From positions 2,170,001 to 2,234,000 of the forward strand of contig JAIOJX010000004.1 of assembly GCA_022376925.1 (NCBI GenBank): a DNA stretch of 64,000 nucleotides, in the 5' to 3' direction. The DNA is from Tragulus kanchil (lineage: Eukaryota; Chordata; Mammalia; Artiodactyla; Tragulidae). Below are positions 34,537 to 45,725 of the stretch, piece by piece (position 1 is the stretch's first letter; every line of letters starts with the position of its first letter). A model generated the notes under the pieces. That model ran no database searches, was not told the DNA's origin, and was given only the letters and a program-made list of their open reading frames with translations. Made by a program: the position numbers and the translations under genes.

Positions 34537-35300
34537 TGTCAGAATGGCCATCATCAACAAATCGACAGACAACAAATGCTGGAGAGGGTGTGGAGAAAAG
34601 GGAACCCTCTTGCATTGCTGGTGGGAATGTAAATTAATACAACCTCTATGGAAGACAATATGGAGATTCCTTAAAAAACTAAAAATAGAAGCACCCTATG
34701 ACCCAGCAATCCCACTATTAGGCCTATATCCTGATGAAATCAAAACTGAAAGAGGCACCTGTACCCCAATGTTCATTGCAGCTCTCTATACAATAGCCAG
34801 AACATGGAAGCAACCTAGATGTCCATCAACAAATGAATGGATCCAGAAGCTCTGGTACACATATACAATGGAATACTACTCAGCTGTTAAAAGAAATGCA
34901 GAAGATTCAATCCTAATGAGGTGGCTGGCTCTAGAACCTATCATAAAAAGTGAAGTAAGTCAAAAAGAGAAAGACAAGTATAGTATACTAACTCATATAT
35001 ATGGGATCTAGTAAGATGGTCATGATAACACACGCAGTGAACTCATGAAAAAACAGAGAATAGACATAAAGACATTGTGGAGACCGAACAATGGGAGGGA
35101 GTAACATGGGAACCTATACTGTCATGTGTAGAAAAGATAGCTATTGTCATTGTGCTAGGGGAATAGGAGTACCTACAACCACTTGGAGCAATGGTCTGGA
35201 GGGATGGGGGAACCTGGGTGGGGGGGGGGTCAAGGGATATGCGTCTGATTGATCTGGGAACATACATGTACAAAAATAAATAAATAAATTAATTAATTAA

Positions 35301-35317
35301 AAAAAAACATTAGAACG
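35301..35317 (+). repeat. L1-A 3' target-site duplication
   Basis: aaaaaaacattagaacg, matching the sequence ending at 26302 (and at 25256). Repeated near 36593-36609 by duplication G. Confidence 0.9.
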
Positions 35318-35324
35318 AATAAAC

Positions 35325-35339
35325 AAGTTTAATAAGTTT
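35325..35339 (+). repeat. L1-B target-site duplication, left copy
   Basis: aagtttaataagttt, identical to 45018-45032. It lies 7 bp beyond the L1-A target duplication. Confidence 0.92.
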
Positions 35340-35351
35340 TTTTTTTTTAAT

Positions 35352-35529
35352 AGTAAAAATATTCTCATTCTTTATTTGTAAGGTGGTCAGTTTCAGTGAT
35401 TACATTTGAGTAAAATTGATTTTTTTAACGCACATTAGTTTAAAGCATTGAACAGACATAAATACCAAATTCGGTTTTTAGAAACCCTGCACCTGAGGAA
35501 CTACCTAAATGTGCCGGGGTGGGTGGCAG
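35352..35529 (-). other. 3'-transduced non-L1 sequence carried by L1-B
   Basis: Between the L1 3'UTR with its internal A-rich tail and the real poly(A)/target duplication lies ~180 bp unrelated to L1-A. On the minus strand it ends with an AATAAA signal (complement at 35371-35376) about 20 bp before the poly(A). That is the textbook product of read-through past the L1 polyadenylation site. Repeated near 36643-36821 by duplication G. Confidence 0.85.
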
Positions 35530-37164
35530 ATTTTTATTTATTTATTTATTTATTTTATTCTTTATTTTAAAGGTTTTACAGAGTTTTGTTGTTCACAGAC
35601 ATGTATGTTCCAGATCAGTCATATGCATATCCATGGTCTCCACCTCCTCAGTTTCACCAATCCCACCCCTCCAGACCATCGCCCCAACCCATTGTAAGCA
35701 TTCCTATTCCCTTAGCGCAATGACAATAGCTATCTTTTCCACACATAACAGTAAAGGTTTCCATGTTACTCCCTCCATGCCTCCCCCTCCCTGTTTCTTC
35801 CCCACAGTGTCCCTATGTCTATGCTCTGTCTGTTTTTCCATGAGTCCACTGCATGTGTTATCAAGACTGTCCTACTAGATTCCATATATGTGCATTAGTA
35901 TACTGTATTTGTCTTTCTCTTTTTGACTTACTTCACTTTTTATGATAGGTTCTAGAGCCAGCCACTTCATTAGGACTGAGTCCTCTGCATTTCTTTTAAC
36001 AGCTGAGAAGTATTCCATTGTATATATGTACCAGGGCTTCTGGATCCATTCATTCGTCAATGGACACCTAGGTTGCTTCCATGTTCTGGCTATTGTATAG
36101 AGAGCTGCAATGAACATTGGGGTACAGGTGCTTCTTTCAGTTTTGATTTCATCTGAGTATAAGCCTAATAGTAGGATTGCTGGGCTGTATGGTGCTTCTA
36201 TTTTTAGTTTTTTAAGGAATCTCCATACTGTCTTCCATAGAGGCTGTATCAATTTACATTCACATCAGCAATGCAAGAGGGCTCCCTTTTCTCCGCACCC
36301 TAGTAAGATGGTCATGATAACACACACAGTGAACTCATGAAAAAACAGAGAATAGACATAAAGACATTGTGGAGACCGAACAATGGGAGGGAGTAACATG
36401 GGAACCTATACTGTCATGTGTAGAAAAGATAGCTATTGTCATTGTGCTAGGGGAATAGGAGTACCTACAACCACTTGGAGCAATGGTCTGGAGGGATGGG
36501 GGAACCTGGGTGGGGAGGGTCAAGGGATATGCGTCTGATTGATCTGGGAACATACATGTACAAAAATAAATAAATAAATTAATTAATTAAAAAAAAACAT
36601 TAGAACGAATAAACAAGTTTAATAAGTTTTTTTTTTTTTAATAGTAAAAATATTCTCATTCTTTATTTGTAAGGTGGTCAGTTTCAGTGATTACATTTGA
36701 GTAAAATTGATTTTTTTAACGCACATTAGTTTAAAGCATTGAACAGACATAAATACCAAATTCGGTTTTTAGAAACCCTGCACCTGAGGAACTACCTAAA
36801 TGTGCCGGGGTGGGTGGCAGATTTTTATTTATTTATTTATTTATTTTATTCTTTATTTTAAAGGTTTTACAGAGTTTTGTTGTTCACAGACATGTATGTT
36901 CCAGATCAGTCATATGCATATCCATGGTCTCCACCTCCTCAGTTTCACCAATCCCACCCTCCAGACCATCGCCCCAACCCATTGTAAGCATTCCTATTCC
37001 CTTAGCGCAATGACAATAGCTATCTTTTCCACACATAACAGTAAAGGTTTCCATGTTACTCCCTCCATGCCTCCCCCTCCCTGTTTCTTCCCCACAGTGT
37101 CCCTATGTCTATGCTCTGTCTGTTTTTCCATGAGTCCACTGCATGTGTTATCAAGACTGTCCTA

Positions 37165-40100
37165 CTAGATTCCATATATGTGCATTAGTATACTGTATTT
37201 GTCTTTCTCTTTTTGACTTACTTCACTTTTTATGATAGGTTCTAGAGCCAGCCACTTCATTAGGACTGAGTCCTCTGCATTTCTTTTAACAGCTGAGAAG
37301 TATTCCATTGTATATATGTACCAGGGCTTCTGGATCCATTCATTCGTCAATGGACACCTAGGTTGCTTCCATGTTCTGGCTATTGTATAGAGAGCTGCAA
37401 TGAACATTGGGGTACAGGTGCTTCTTTCAGTTTTGATTTCATCTGAGTATAAGCCTAATAGTAGGATTGCTGGGCTGTATGGTGCTTCTATTTTTAGTTT
37501 TTTAAGGAATCTCCATACTGTCTTCCATAGAGGCTGTATCAATTTACATTCCCACCAGCAATGCAAGAGGGTTCCCTTTTCTCCGCACCCTCTCCAGCAT
37601 TTATTGTCTGTTGATTTGTGGATGATGGCCATTCTGATGGGTGTGAGGTGGTATCTCATTGTAGTTTTAATTTGCATTTCTCTAATAAAAAGCAAGGATG
37701 AGCATCATTTCATGTGTTTTTGGGTCATCTGTATGTCCTCTTTGGAGAGGAGTCTCTTTAGATCTTTTTCCCATTTTTTGATTGGGTTGTTCATTTTTCC
37801 TGTGCTGAGTTGAGTTGCTTGTAGATTTTGAAGATTAATTCTTTCTCTGTTGTTTCATTTGTTATGATTTTCTCCCACTCTGTGGGGTATCTGTTCAGCT
37901 TTTTTGTAATTTCTTTTGCTGTACAAAAGCTTTTAAGTTTCCTTAGGTCCCACATGTTCATTTTTCTTTTCAGTACCACTATTTTAGTAGGTGGGTCAGA
38001 GAAGATCTTGCTTTGATTGATGTCCTTGAGGGTTTTGCCTATATTCTCCTCTAAGAGTTTGATGGTTTCTGGTCTTACATTTAGGTCTCTAATCCATTTT
38101 GAGTTGATCTTTGTGTATGGTGTCAGGGAATGTTCCAACTTCATTTTCTTGCATGTAGCTCTCCAATTTTCCCAGCACCACTTGTTGAAGAGGCTGTCTT
38201 TGTCCCATTTTATAGTTTCTCCTCCTTTGTCAAAAAGAAGGTACCCATAGGTGCGTGGGTTTATCTCTGGGTTCTCGATCTTGTTCCATCGGTCTATAGT
38301 TCTGTTTTTGTGCCAGTACCATACTGTCTTGATGACTGTTGCTTTGTTGCTTTGTAGTAGAGTCCGAAGTTGGGGAGGCTGATTCCTCCAGCTCCGTTTT
38401 TCTTTCTCAGGATTGTTTTGGCTCTTCGAGGTCTTTTGTGTTTCCATATGGACTGTGTTATTCTTTGGTCTAGTTCTGTGAAGAATGTCATTGGTAGTTT
38501 GGTAGGGATTGCATTGAATCTGTAGATGATATTTGGTAGTATGGTCATTTTCACAATATTGATTCTTCCGACCCAGGAACATGGAATATCTCTCCATCTG
38601 TTTAAGTCTTCTTTAATGTCTCTCATGAGTGTCTTGTAATTTTCTGTGTACAATTCTTTTGTTTCTTTGGGTAGGTTTATTCCTAGATATTTGATTCTTT
38701 TGGTGCACTGGTGAAGGGGATAGCCTCTTTGATTTCGTTTTCTGATTTTTCATTGTTTGTGTATAGGAATGCCAGTGATTTCTGTGTGTTGACTTTGTAT
38801 CCTGCGACTTTGCTGAATTCATTGATTAGCTCTAGTACCTTTGTAATAGTGTCTTTGGGATTTTCTATGTATAATATCATGTTGTCTGCAAAAAGAGAGA
38901 GCTTGACTTCTTCCTTTCCAATCTGGATTCCTTTGATTTCTTTCTCTTCTCTTATTGCTGTTGCTAGAACTTCCAGGACTATGTTGAATAGTAGTGGTGA
39001 AAGTGGGCACCCCTGTCTTGTTCCTGATCTTAGAGGGAATGCTTTCAGTTTTTCACCATTGAGGATAATGTTCACTGCAGGCTTCTCATATATGGCTTTC
39101 ACTATGTTGAGATAGGTTCCTTCTATGCCCATTTTCTGGAGAGTTTTTATCGTAAATGGATGCTGTACTTTGTTGAAGGCTTTTTCTGCATCTATTGAGA
39201 TGATCATGTGATTTTTGTCTTTCAACTTGTTGATATGGTGTATCATATTGATTGATTTGTGGATGTTGAAGAATCTTTGCGTGCCTGGGATGAACCTGAC
39301 TTGATCATGATGTATGAGTTTTTTGATGTGTCGTTGAATTCTGTTTGCTAGGATTTTGTTGAGGATCTTGGCATCTAAGTTCATCAGAGAAATCGGCCTG
39401 TAATTTTCCTTTTTTGTATTGTCTTTGCCTGGTTTGGGTATCAGGGTGATGGTGGCCTCGTAGAATGTGTTTGGGAGTTTTTCTTCCTATGCAATTTTTT
39501 GAAAGAGTTTTAGAAGGACAGGTATTAGCTCTTCTTTAAATGTTTGGTAGAATTCGGCTGTGAAGCCATCTGGCCCTGGGCTTTTATTTTTGGGTAGATT
39601 TTTAATCACAAATTCGATTTCTGAGCTTGTGATTGGGTTGTTCAAAGTTTCTGTTTCTTCCTGGCTCAGTCTTGGGAGATTAATCCTGTCCAAGAAACTG
39701 TCCATTTCTTCCAGGTTGTCCAGTTTCTTGCCATAGAGTTGCTCATAATAGTCCCTTAGAATCCTTTGGATTTCTACATTATCTGTTGTAATCTCTCCTT
39801 TTTCATTTTTGATTTTGTTGTTCTGATTCTTCTCTCTCTTTCTCTTGATGAGTCTGGCCAGAGGCTTGTCAATTTTATCTTTTCAAAGAACCAGCTTTTT
39901 GTTTTATTTATCCGTACTATAGTTTCTTTCATTTGTTTCTGATTTATTTCTGCTCTAGTCTTTATAATTTCTCTTCTTCTGCTGGCTTTGGGATGTTTTT
40001 GTTCTTCTTTTTCTAATTGTTTTAAGTGGAGTGTTAAGTCATCTGCTTCATATTTTCCTAGTTTCTTGAGGTGGGATTGTATTGCTATAAATTTCCCTCT

Positions 40101-40982
40101 TAGAACTGCTTTTGCGGTATCCCATAGGTTTTGCACTGTCGTGTGTTCATTGTCATTTTCTTCTAGGAATCTTTTAATTTCTCCTTTGATTTCCTCAGTA
40201 ATCAGTTGATTTTTTAGGTATGTGTTGTTTAATCTCCATGAGTTTGTGTTTTTAGCGGTTTTTTTCCTGTAGTTGATCTCTAGTCTCATTGCATTGTGGT
40301 CCGAGAAGATGGTTGATAGAATTTCAGTTTTCTTGAATTGACTGAGGTTAGATTTGTGGCCCAAGATGTGGTCTATCCTGGAGAATGTTTCGTGAGCACT
40401 TGAGAAGAAAATGTATTCTTCTGCTTTTGGATGGAATGTCCTAAAGATATCGATGAAGTCCATCTTTTCTAGTGTGGCATTTAAGGCTTGTGTTTCTTTA
40501 TTAATTTTCTGTTTGGATGATCTATCTATTGGTGTGAGAGGAGTGTTAAAGTCTCCTACTATTATTGTGTTATTATTGATTTCTTCTTTTAAGTCTGAAA
40601 GTATCTGTCTTATATATTGGGGTGTTCCTGTGTTGGGTGCGTAGATATTCATGACTGTTATGTCTTCCTCTTGGATGGATCCCTTAATCATGATGTAGTG
40701 ACCTGCCTTGTCTCTTAGAGTCTTCTTTACTTTAAAATCTATTTTGTCTGATATGAGGATTGCTACTCCAGCTTTCTTTTGATTTCCATTTGCATGGAAT
40801 ATCTTTTTCCAGACTCTCACTTTCAGTCTATGGGTGTCTCTAGGTCTGAAGTGGGTCTCTTGTAAACAGCATATATATGGGTCTTGCTTCTGGATCCATT
40901 CAGTCAGCCTGTGTCATTTGGTTGGAGCATTTAGCGCATTTACATTCAAAGTCATTATTGATACAAATGTTCCTATTGTCAT
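37165..40982 (-). pseudogene. L1-B ORF2p, degenerate
   Basis: The minus-strand start is near 40982. An early nonsense codon follows: where L1-A has 'actaaacgacac', L1-B has 'accaaatgacac' (CpG to TG decay creating TGA), and NVNG has become NVNA. Further open pieces are 40820-39774 (endonuclease, GDFN and SDHN retained), 39705-39487, 39384-38683 (RT, FADN at 38881-38886), 38653-38294, 38597-37791 and 37695-37165 (Cys motif [18 protein letters not shown]). These are separated by frameshifts. Not expected to be functional in cis. Confidence 0.9.
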
Positions 40983-40986
40983 CTTC

Positions 40987-41927
40987 TTAGAAATTTGGGG
41001 TTTGATTTGTAAGGCTTCTCCTACTCTTGTATTTATTGGCTATATCAGGCCCTTTAACACTTGTTGTAGGGCTGGTTTTGTGGTACAGAATTCTTTTTTG
41101 TTTTTGCTTGTCTGTGAAGCTTTTGACTTCACCATCAAGTCTGAATGAGATTTTTGCTGGGTAGAGAATTCTTGGTTGCAGGTTATTCTCTTTTAGCCGT
41201 TTAAATGTGTCTTGCCATTCTCTTCTGGCCTGTAGGGTTTCTGTTGAGAGATCCGCAGTTAAACGTATGGGGTTTCCTTTATATGTTATTTGTTCTTTGC
41301 TCCTAGCTGCTTTTAGTAATCTGTCTTTATATTTAGTCTGCATTAGTTTGATTAGAATGTGCCTTGGTGTGTTTCTTCTGGGGTTTCTCCTGTATGGAAC
41401 TCTTTGTGCTTCTTGGACTTGGTTGACTATCTCCTTTCCCATGCTGGGGAAGTTTTCCACTATAACCTCTTCAAGAATTTTTTCGTAGCCTTTCTTCCCC
41501 TCTTCTTCCTCTGAACTCCTATAATTCTAATGTTGGTGCGTTTGATATTGTCCCATAGGTCTTTGAGCCTATCCTCAGTTCTTTCAATTCTTTCGGCTTC
41601 GTTCTGTTCCTCAGCATTTATTTCCACCATTCTATCTTCCAGCTCACTTATCCGTTCTTCTGCCTCCGATACTCTACTGTTGAGGCCTTCTATAGTATTT
41701 TTGAGTTCAGCAATTGAGTTGGTGGTCTCTATTTGCTTATTTTTCATTTCCTGCATGTCTTTTCTCAATGCACTAATTTCCTCTAATATTCTGTTTTCGG
41801 TGTTTTGCATCCTCATTAGTATAGCTTTTCTGACTTCTCTTTCAGATAATTTGTCTACCTCTGTCATTTGAAGCTGTGATTCTCTAGCTTGGTCCTTCAT
41901 TTGTGCAGTGTTTCTCTGACGTTTCAT
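40987..41927 (-). pseudogene. L1-B ORF1p, frameshifted
   Basis: Two overlapping frames, 41927-41460 (coiled coil, then [13 protein letters not shown]) and 41460-40987 (RRM end and C-terminal domain). The frame change is near 41512, where 'gttcagaggaag' lacks one base relative to L1-A 'gttccagaagaag'. Otherwise colinear with L1-A ORF1p. A small deletion near the N-terminus is also present (LQMTEVDKLSE versus [13 protein letters not shown]). Confidence 0.9.
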
Positions 41928-42293
41928 TATTAGGTTAGTTTTTGTTTCTTTGTGGGTGTCTATGTGTACGGAGTTCTTTTCCCCACCAGGCTTCTTGGTT
42001 GACTTCTCCCTTCCTTTGGGTTTCTGTCCTTCTAGGAGGGTTCAATGGTTTGTGTCTTGGGTGGTGTTAGGTCTTGTTTACAGGTGAACAATCTCTAGTG
42101 TTGTATGTTCTTTGATAGTGTGGGGTCTTGGAATCCGGGCTTCCGCTTCCAGGATCCTTGGTTTGATGATTGGTCAGGGAGTGTAGGCTCTATGTCTGGT
42201 TTGCTATGGTGTTCCATGATATTAGTTCAAATACTAGCATCTGGATGGGTGACAGTCATAAAAGCATGCAGATGTTTTCTAACATAGTCATAA

Positions 42294-44584
42294 GATATAC
42301 ATACATACACAGCAAAAACCACATCTAACCAGTCTTACAGAGATAAAGCATAGGAAATTTTTCTGGCAAATGACACAAAGATGATACTTGCCCGTTAAGC
42401 TCTGAATTAATTAAAATAGTGCCTGGTAAAATAGATCCGGGGCAGGATCCTGGCTTGGACTATTTCATTGAAAGCAATTTTTAACTAAGACATGTGTTGG
42501 GGGTGAGGAGGAGGAGAGTGTATAGGTAATGAGAAGGAATAGATTCTTCTTGGAAGGATTTTATAGGGTTATGTAGTCAAGATTAGTGTGTTGTTTAGTG
42601 CAGCTGGAAGAGAATAGTGGAGACAGGAAGGTAGGAAATATTTATCTAGAGGATAGTGGTAGACAGGAGAAAGTTTTACATTTAGAACATAGAGGGAGGT
42701 AGCAGTGGCAAAGAGGAAGGAAAATTAGAAGTTTCCAAGAATTAAAACTTTAAAAAAAAATTTAAAAATTAAAAATCAAAAAAAAATAAAAAAAGAAATT
42801 AAAAATTAAAAAGGGAAGAAAAACTTAATAAGAAGAGACAAAGAAAAAAAAAAAACCCAAACCTGACCGACCAAACAAATAAACAGAACCGTCCATGACA
42901 AGTAAACAACAACAACAAAAAAAGCTAAATACTGTCCCTGGTGTTTATCCTCTCATCTGTCTGGTGGAAGCCAATCTGCTCTCGATGATGTTGTCTTGAT
43001 GATGTAGCCTTTCGCTTATGGCACCGGTTGCTATGGTTTGTTTTCAGCAAGATAAAGGATTTGCTGCAAGCTCAGGTACTGGCCGGGCGGCAGGCTGATT
43101 CCAGTCCGTTGGGCGCGGGGCCACGGCGCGCGCAGCCCTGTGTTGGAGGTGGGCGCCCCGGCTCTGTCGTGCACGCGCCATTAGCCTCTAATATCTGCCC
43201 TTCTCCTGGTTTCCTCCACTGCGGGTGTAGCTATGGGGGTGCACGGGCTCCTCCACCACTGGCACGCGCACACTGCCAGTTACGCGTCCAAGTCCCAAAG
43301 GCAGGCACAAGCTTCCCTGTTTGGCTCGAGCCCGGTCCCTGGTCAGCAATCCGTGGGTGACTTCCCCTTCAGCCAGTCCCCCACTAGGAGTGTTTGAACT
43401 CACCCAGTGCCAGGCAGAAAGTCGCATGGCACGATATACATACATACACAGCAAAAACCACATCTAACCAGTCTTACAGAGATAAAGCATAGGAAATTTT
43501 TCTGGCAAATGACACAAAGATGATACTTGCCCGTTAAGCTCTGAATTAATTAAAATAGTGCCTGGTAAAATAGATCCTGGGCAGGATCCTGGCTTGGACT
43601 ATTTCATTGAAAGCAATTTTTAACTAAGACATGTGTTGGGGGTGAGGAGGAGGAGAGTGTATAGGTAATGAGAAGGAATAGATTCTTCTTGGAAGGATTT
43701 TATAGGGTTATGTAGTCAAGATTAGTGTGTTGTTTAGTGCAGCTGGAAGAGAATAGTGGAGACAGGAAGGTAGGAAATATTTATCTAGAGGATAGTGGTA
43801 GACAGGAGAAAGTTTTACATTTAGAACATAGAGGGAGGTAGCAGTGGCAAAGAGGAAGGAAAATTAGAAGTTTCCAAGAATTAAAATTTAAAAAAATATT
43901 TAAAAATTAAAAATCAAAAAAAAAAAGAAATTAAAAATTAAAAAAGGAAGAAAAACTTAATAAGAAGAGACAAAAAAAAAAAAAAAACCCAAACCTGACC
44001 GACCAAACAAATAAACAGAACCGTCCATGACAAGTAAACAACAACAACAAAAAAAGCTAAATACTGTCCCTGGTGTTTATCCTCTCATCTGTCTGGTGGA
44101 AGCCAATCTGCTCTCGATGATGTTGTCTTGATGATGTAGCCTTTCGCTTATGGCACCGGTTGCTATGGTTTGTTTTCAGCAAGATAAAGGATTTGCTGCA
44201 AGCTCAGGTACTGGCCGGGCGGCAGGCTGATTCCAGTCCGTTGGGCGCGGGGCCACGGCGCGCGCAGCCCTGTGTTGGAGGTGGGCGCCCCGGCTCTGTC
44301 GTGCACGCGCCATTAGCCTCTAATATCTGCCCTTCTCCTGGTTTCCTCCACTGCGGGTGTAGCTATGGGGGTGCACGGGCTCCTCCACCACTGGCACGCG
44401 CACACTGCCAGTTACGCGTCCAAGTCCCAAAGGCAGGCACAAGCTTCCCTGTTTGGCTCGAGCCCGGTCCCTGGTCAGCAATCCGTGGGTGACTTCCCCT
44501 TCAGCCAGTCCCCCACTAGGAGTGTTTGAACTCACCCAGTGCCAGGCAGAAAGTCGCGATTTTCGCTCGGCCAAGTGGCACGAT
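42294..44584 (+). repeat. ~1.14 kb tandem direct duplication I in the L1-B 5'UTR
   Basis: 42294-43436 is repeated at 43433-44584, joined at 'gat'. Copy 1 ends with a collapsed version of the real sequence ('gtcgcatggcacgat' for 'gtcgcgattttcgctcgg...ggcacgat'). A-run lengths differ near 42755 and 43890. It contains the 110-codon ORF 43028/44160, which is not a gene. Confidence 0.9.
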
Positions 44585-45017
44585 TTTCGCACTGGGCGCT
44601 CCCTCCTGGCTCCAAGTCACTAGGCAGCATTCCAATTGCGTTCAGCCCGTCCCTGCTCCAGTATCCTATCTTCACAGTGTCTTAATTTCTGCCGGCGATC
44701 CGGGTGGATTCTCGGAATTTTCGCACTGAGCGCTGCCCTCTCTCCCCTGATGCTCCGCTCTAGCCCCCTTTTAGGGCACTTGCTGGTGCGCTCTCCATTG
44801 GTCTGGTCCAGCGTGGGGGTTAGGATAGAGGGTTCTTAGAACAGTAGCTCTGGGAAAGCTCTGGCTGTTCACTCTTCTGCTCTCGCGGATCTATGGAGTT
44901 CTTCTGTCGTCTAGCGGCTGGTTTGTTGTTGGTGTTTCATTTCTTGATTAGATCTGGTGATTCTGTTGGGGAGCTGGTGAAATATTCCCCTCATTCCTCC
45001 GCCATCTTGGCTCCTCC
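44585..45017 (-). promoter_or_regulatory. L1-B 5'UTR promoter end with YY1-type site
   Basis: On the minus strand the element begins 'ggaggagccaagatggcgg'; in known mammalian L1s the 'aagatggc' core at this position binds YY1 and sets the transcription start. This first ~430-500 bp has no counterpart in L1-A. Confidence 0.75.
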
Positions 45018-45032
45018 AAGTTTAATAAGTTT
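45018..45032 (+). repeat. L1-B target-site duplication, right copy
   Basis: aagtttaataagttt directly follows the L1-B 5' end ('cttggctcctcc'). Confidence 0.92.
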
Positions 45033-45725
45033 GCAAAATAAAAGAACAGTGTGCAAAATCAGTTGTTTTCAATACGTAGCAATGAATAATCCGAAGGTGA
45101 AATTAAGAAAATAACTTAATTTGCCAAAACACCAACAATAACAAAACACTTAGAAACATATTTAACAAAAGCAGGGAAAAACTTATACTCTGGAAACTAC
45201 AGAATATTGTTGAAAGAAATTAAATATATAAATAAATGGGAAAACATCTCATGTTCATAGATTTGTAAGATTTACTATTGTTAAAATGTGAATACCCCCA
45301 AATAAATCTGCAGACTCGATACAATCTCTGTCAAAGTCACAGAAGCTTCCTTTTTAAAAAATAAATTGACATGCTGGTACTAAAATTCATATGAAGACTT
45401 AGGGACCCAGAATAGCCAAAACAGTTTTGAAAATGAAAGACAAAGTTGGAGAACTCACACGTCTCAGTTTCAAAAGTTATTATAAAGCAATGGTAATTGA
45501 GGCAGTGTGGTGCTATCTACAGATAAACCATCATAATAGAATTAGGAGTCTAGAAGTAAACCTGTGTGTCTGTGATAAATTGATTTTCCACAAGGGACCA
45601 AAGCAATGGAGGAAAGAATACTCTTTCACCAAATGGTGCTGGGAGAACAGTATGGCCACATGCAACAGAGTGAAGTTGAGTCATCACCTCACATCGTATG
45701 TATAAGTTAAATCACAGTGACGGAA
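45018..45725 (+). mobile_element. Old L1 ORF2 3' fragment, right part
   Basis: Continuation of the old L1 interrupted at 26302. The open part 45427-45705 includes LSFKSYYKAMVIEAVWCYLQ and EYSFTKWCWENSMATCNRVK, a diverged match to the L1 ORF2 post-RT region of L1-A ([35 protein letters not shown]). Stops and frameshifts elsewhere. Confidence 0.85.

Larger units (their letters stand above)
29087..35011 (+). pseudogene. L1-A ORF2p (endonuclease/reverse transcriptase), broken in this assembly
   Basis: Starts 4 bp after ORF1. The endonuclease domain is at residues 1-240, with the APE-type residues visible: N13 in LNVNG, E42 in QETH, Y114 in IYAPN, D144 and N146 in GDFN, and the SDHN pair near 228. 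The reverse transcriptase is in 31434-33353 ([32 protein letters not shown]). The C-terminal Cys motif [18 protein letters not shown] is near 34577-34630. ORF2p nicks target DNA and primes cDNA synthesis. Breaks are duplication 29576-31734, a one-base loss before the stop at 33353 ('caggaaaatgag'), and duplication 32445-34536 with a deletion in its second copy. By coordinates, 30659 and 31735 are in the same frame, so the first break disappears if the duplication is false. FADN replaces the expected FADD. Confidence 0.9.
26303..35300 (+). mobile_element. L1-A: full-length young L1 LINE, plus strand
   Basis: Complete layout: 5' GC-rich 27-bp minisatellite, 5'UTR with a long T-rich stretch, ORF1 (28135), ORF2 (29087), 3'UTR with a G-run, and a tail 'aataaataaataaatt' plus A run. 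It is flanked by the target duplication aaaaaaacattagaacg, ending at 26302 on the left and at 35301-35317 on the right. Two internal ~1.05 kb duplications (29576 and 32445) make it look about 9 kb; without them it is near 6.9 kb. The insertion lies in an older L1. Low divergence, intact ORF1 and the perfect target duplication mark it as recent. Confidence 0.93.
35009..37590 (+). repeat. 1.29 kb tandem direct duplication G spanning the L1-A/L1-B junction
   Basis: 35009-36300 abuts 36301-37590 with no spacer. Each copy contains the L1-A 3'UTR and tail, both target duplications, the transduced segment and the 3' end of L1-B. Copies differ in a G-run (about ten versus two then 'agg'), a few substitutions and a T-run. 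Longest of the 14. Confidence 0.92.
35340..45017 (-). mobile_element. L1-B: full-length L1 LINE, minus strand, with 3' transduction
   Basis: Reads on the minus strand from 45017: 'ggaggagccaagatggcgg' (classic mammalian L1 5' end with YY1-type 'aagatggc'), 5'UTR, ORF1, ORF2, 3'UTR, a first A-rich tail (35531-35570), a ~180-bp non-L1 segment, then poly(A) at 35337-35348. Flanked by aagtttaataagttt at 35325-35339 and 45018-45032. It lies tail-to-tail with L1-A, 7 bp apart by target duplications. Older than L1-A: both ORFs carry frameshifts and stops. Duplications G and I inflate its length. Confidence 0.93.

Noticed and set aside
43028..43360. 110-codon ORF duplicated at 44160-44492
   Set aside because: Lies in the L1-B 5'UTR on the opposite strand; duplication I explains the second copy.
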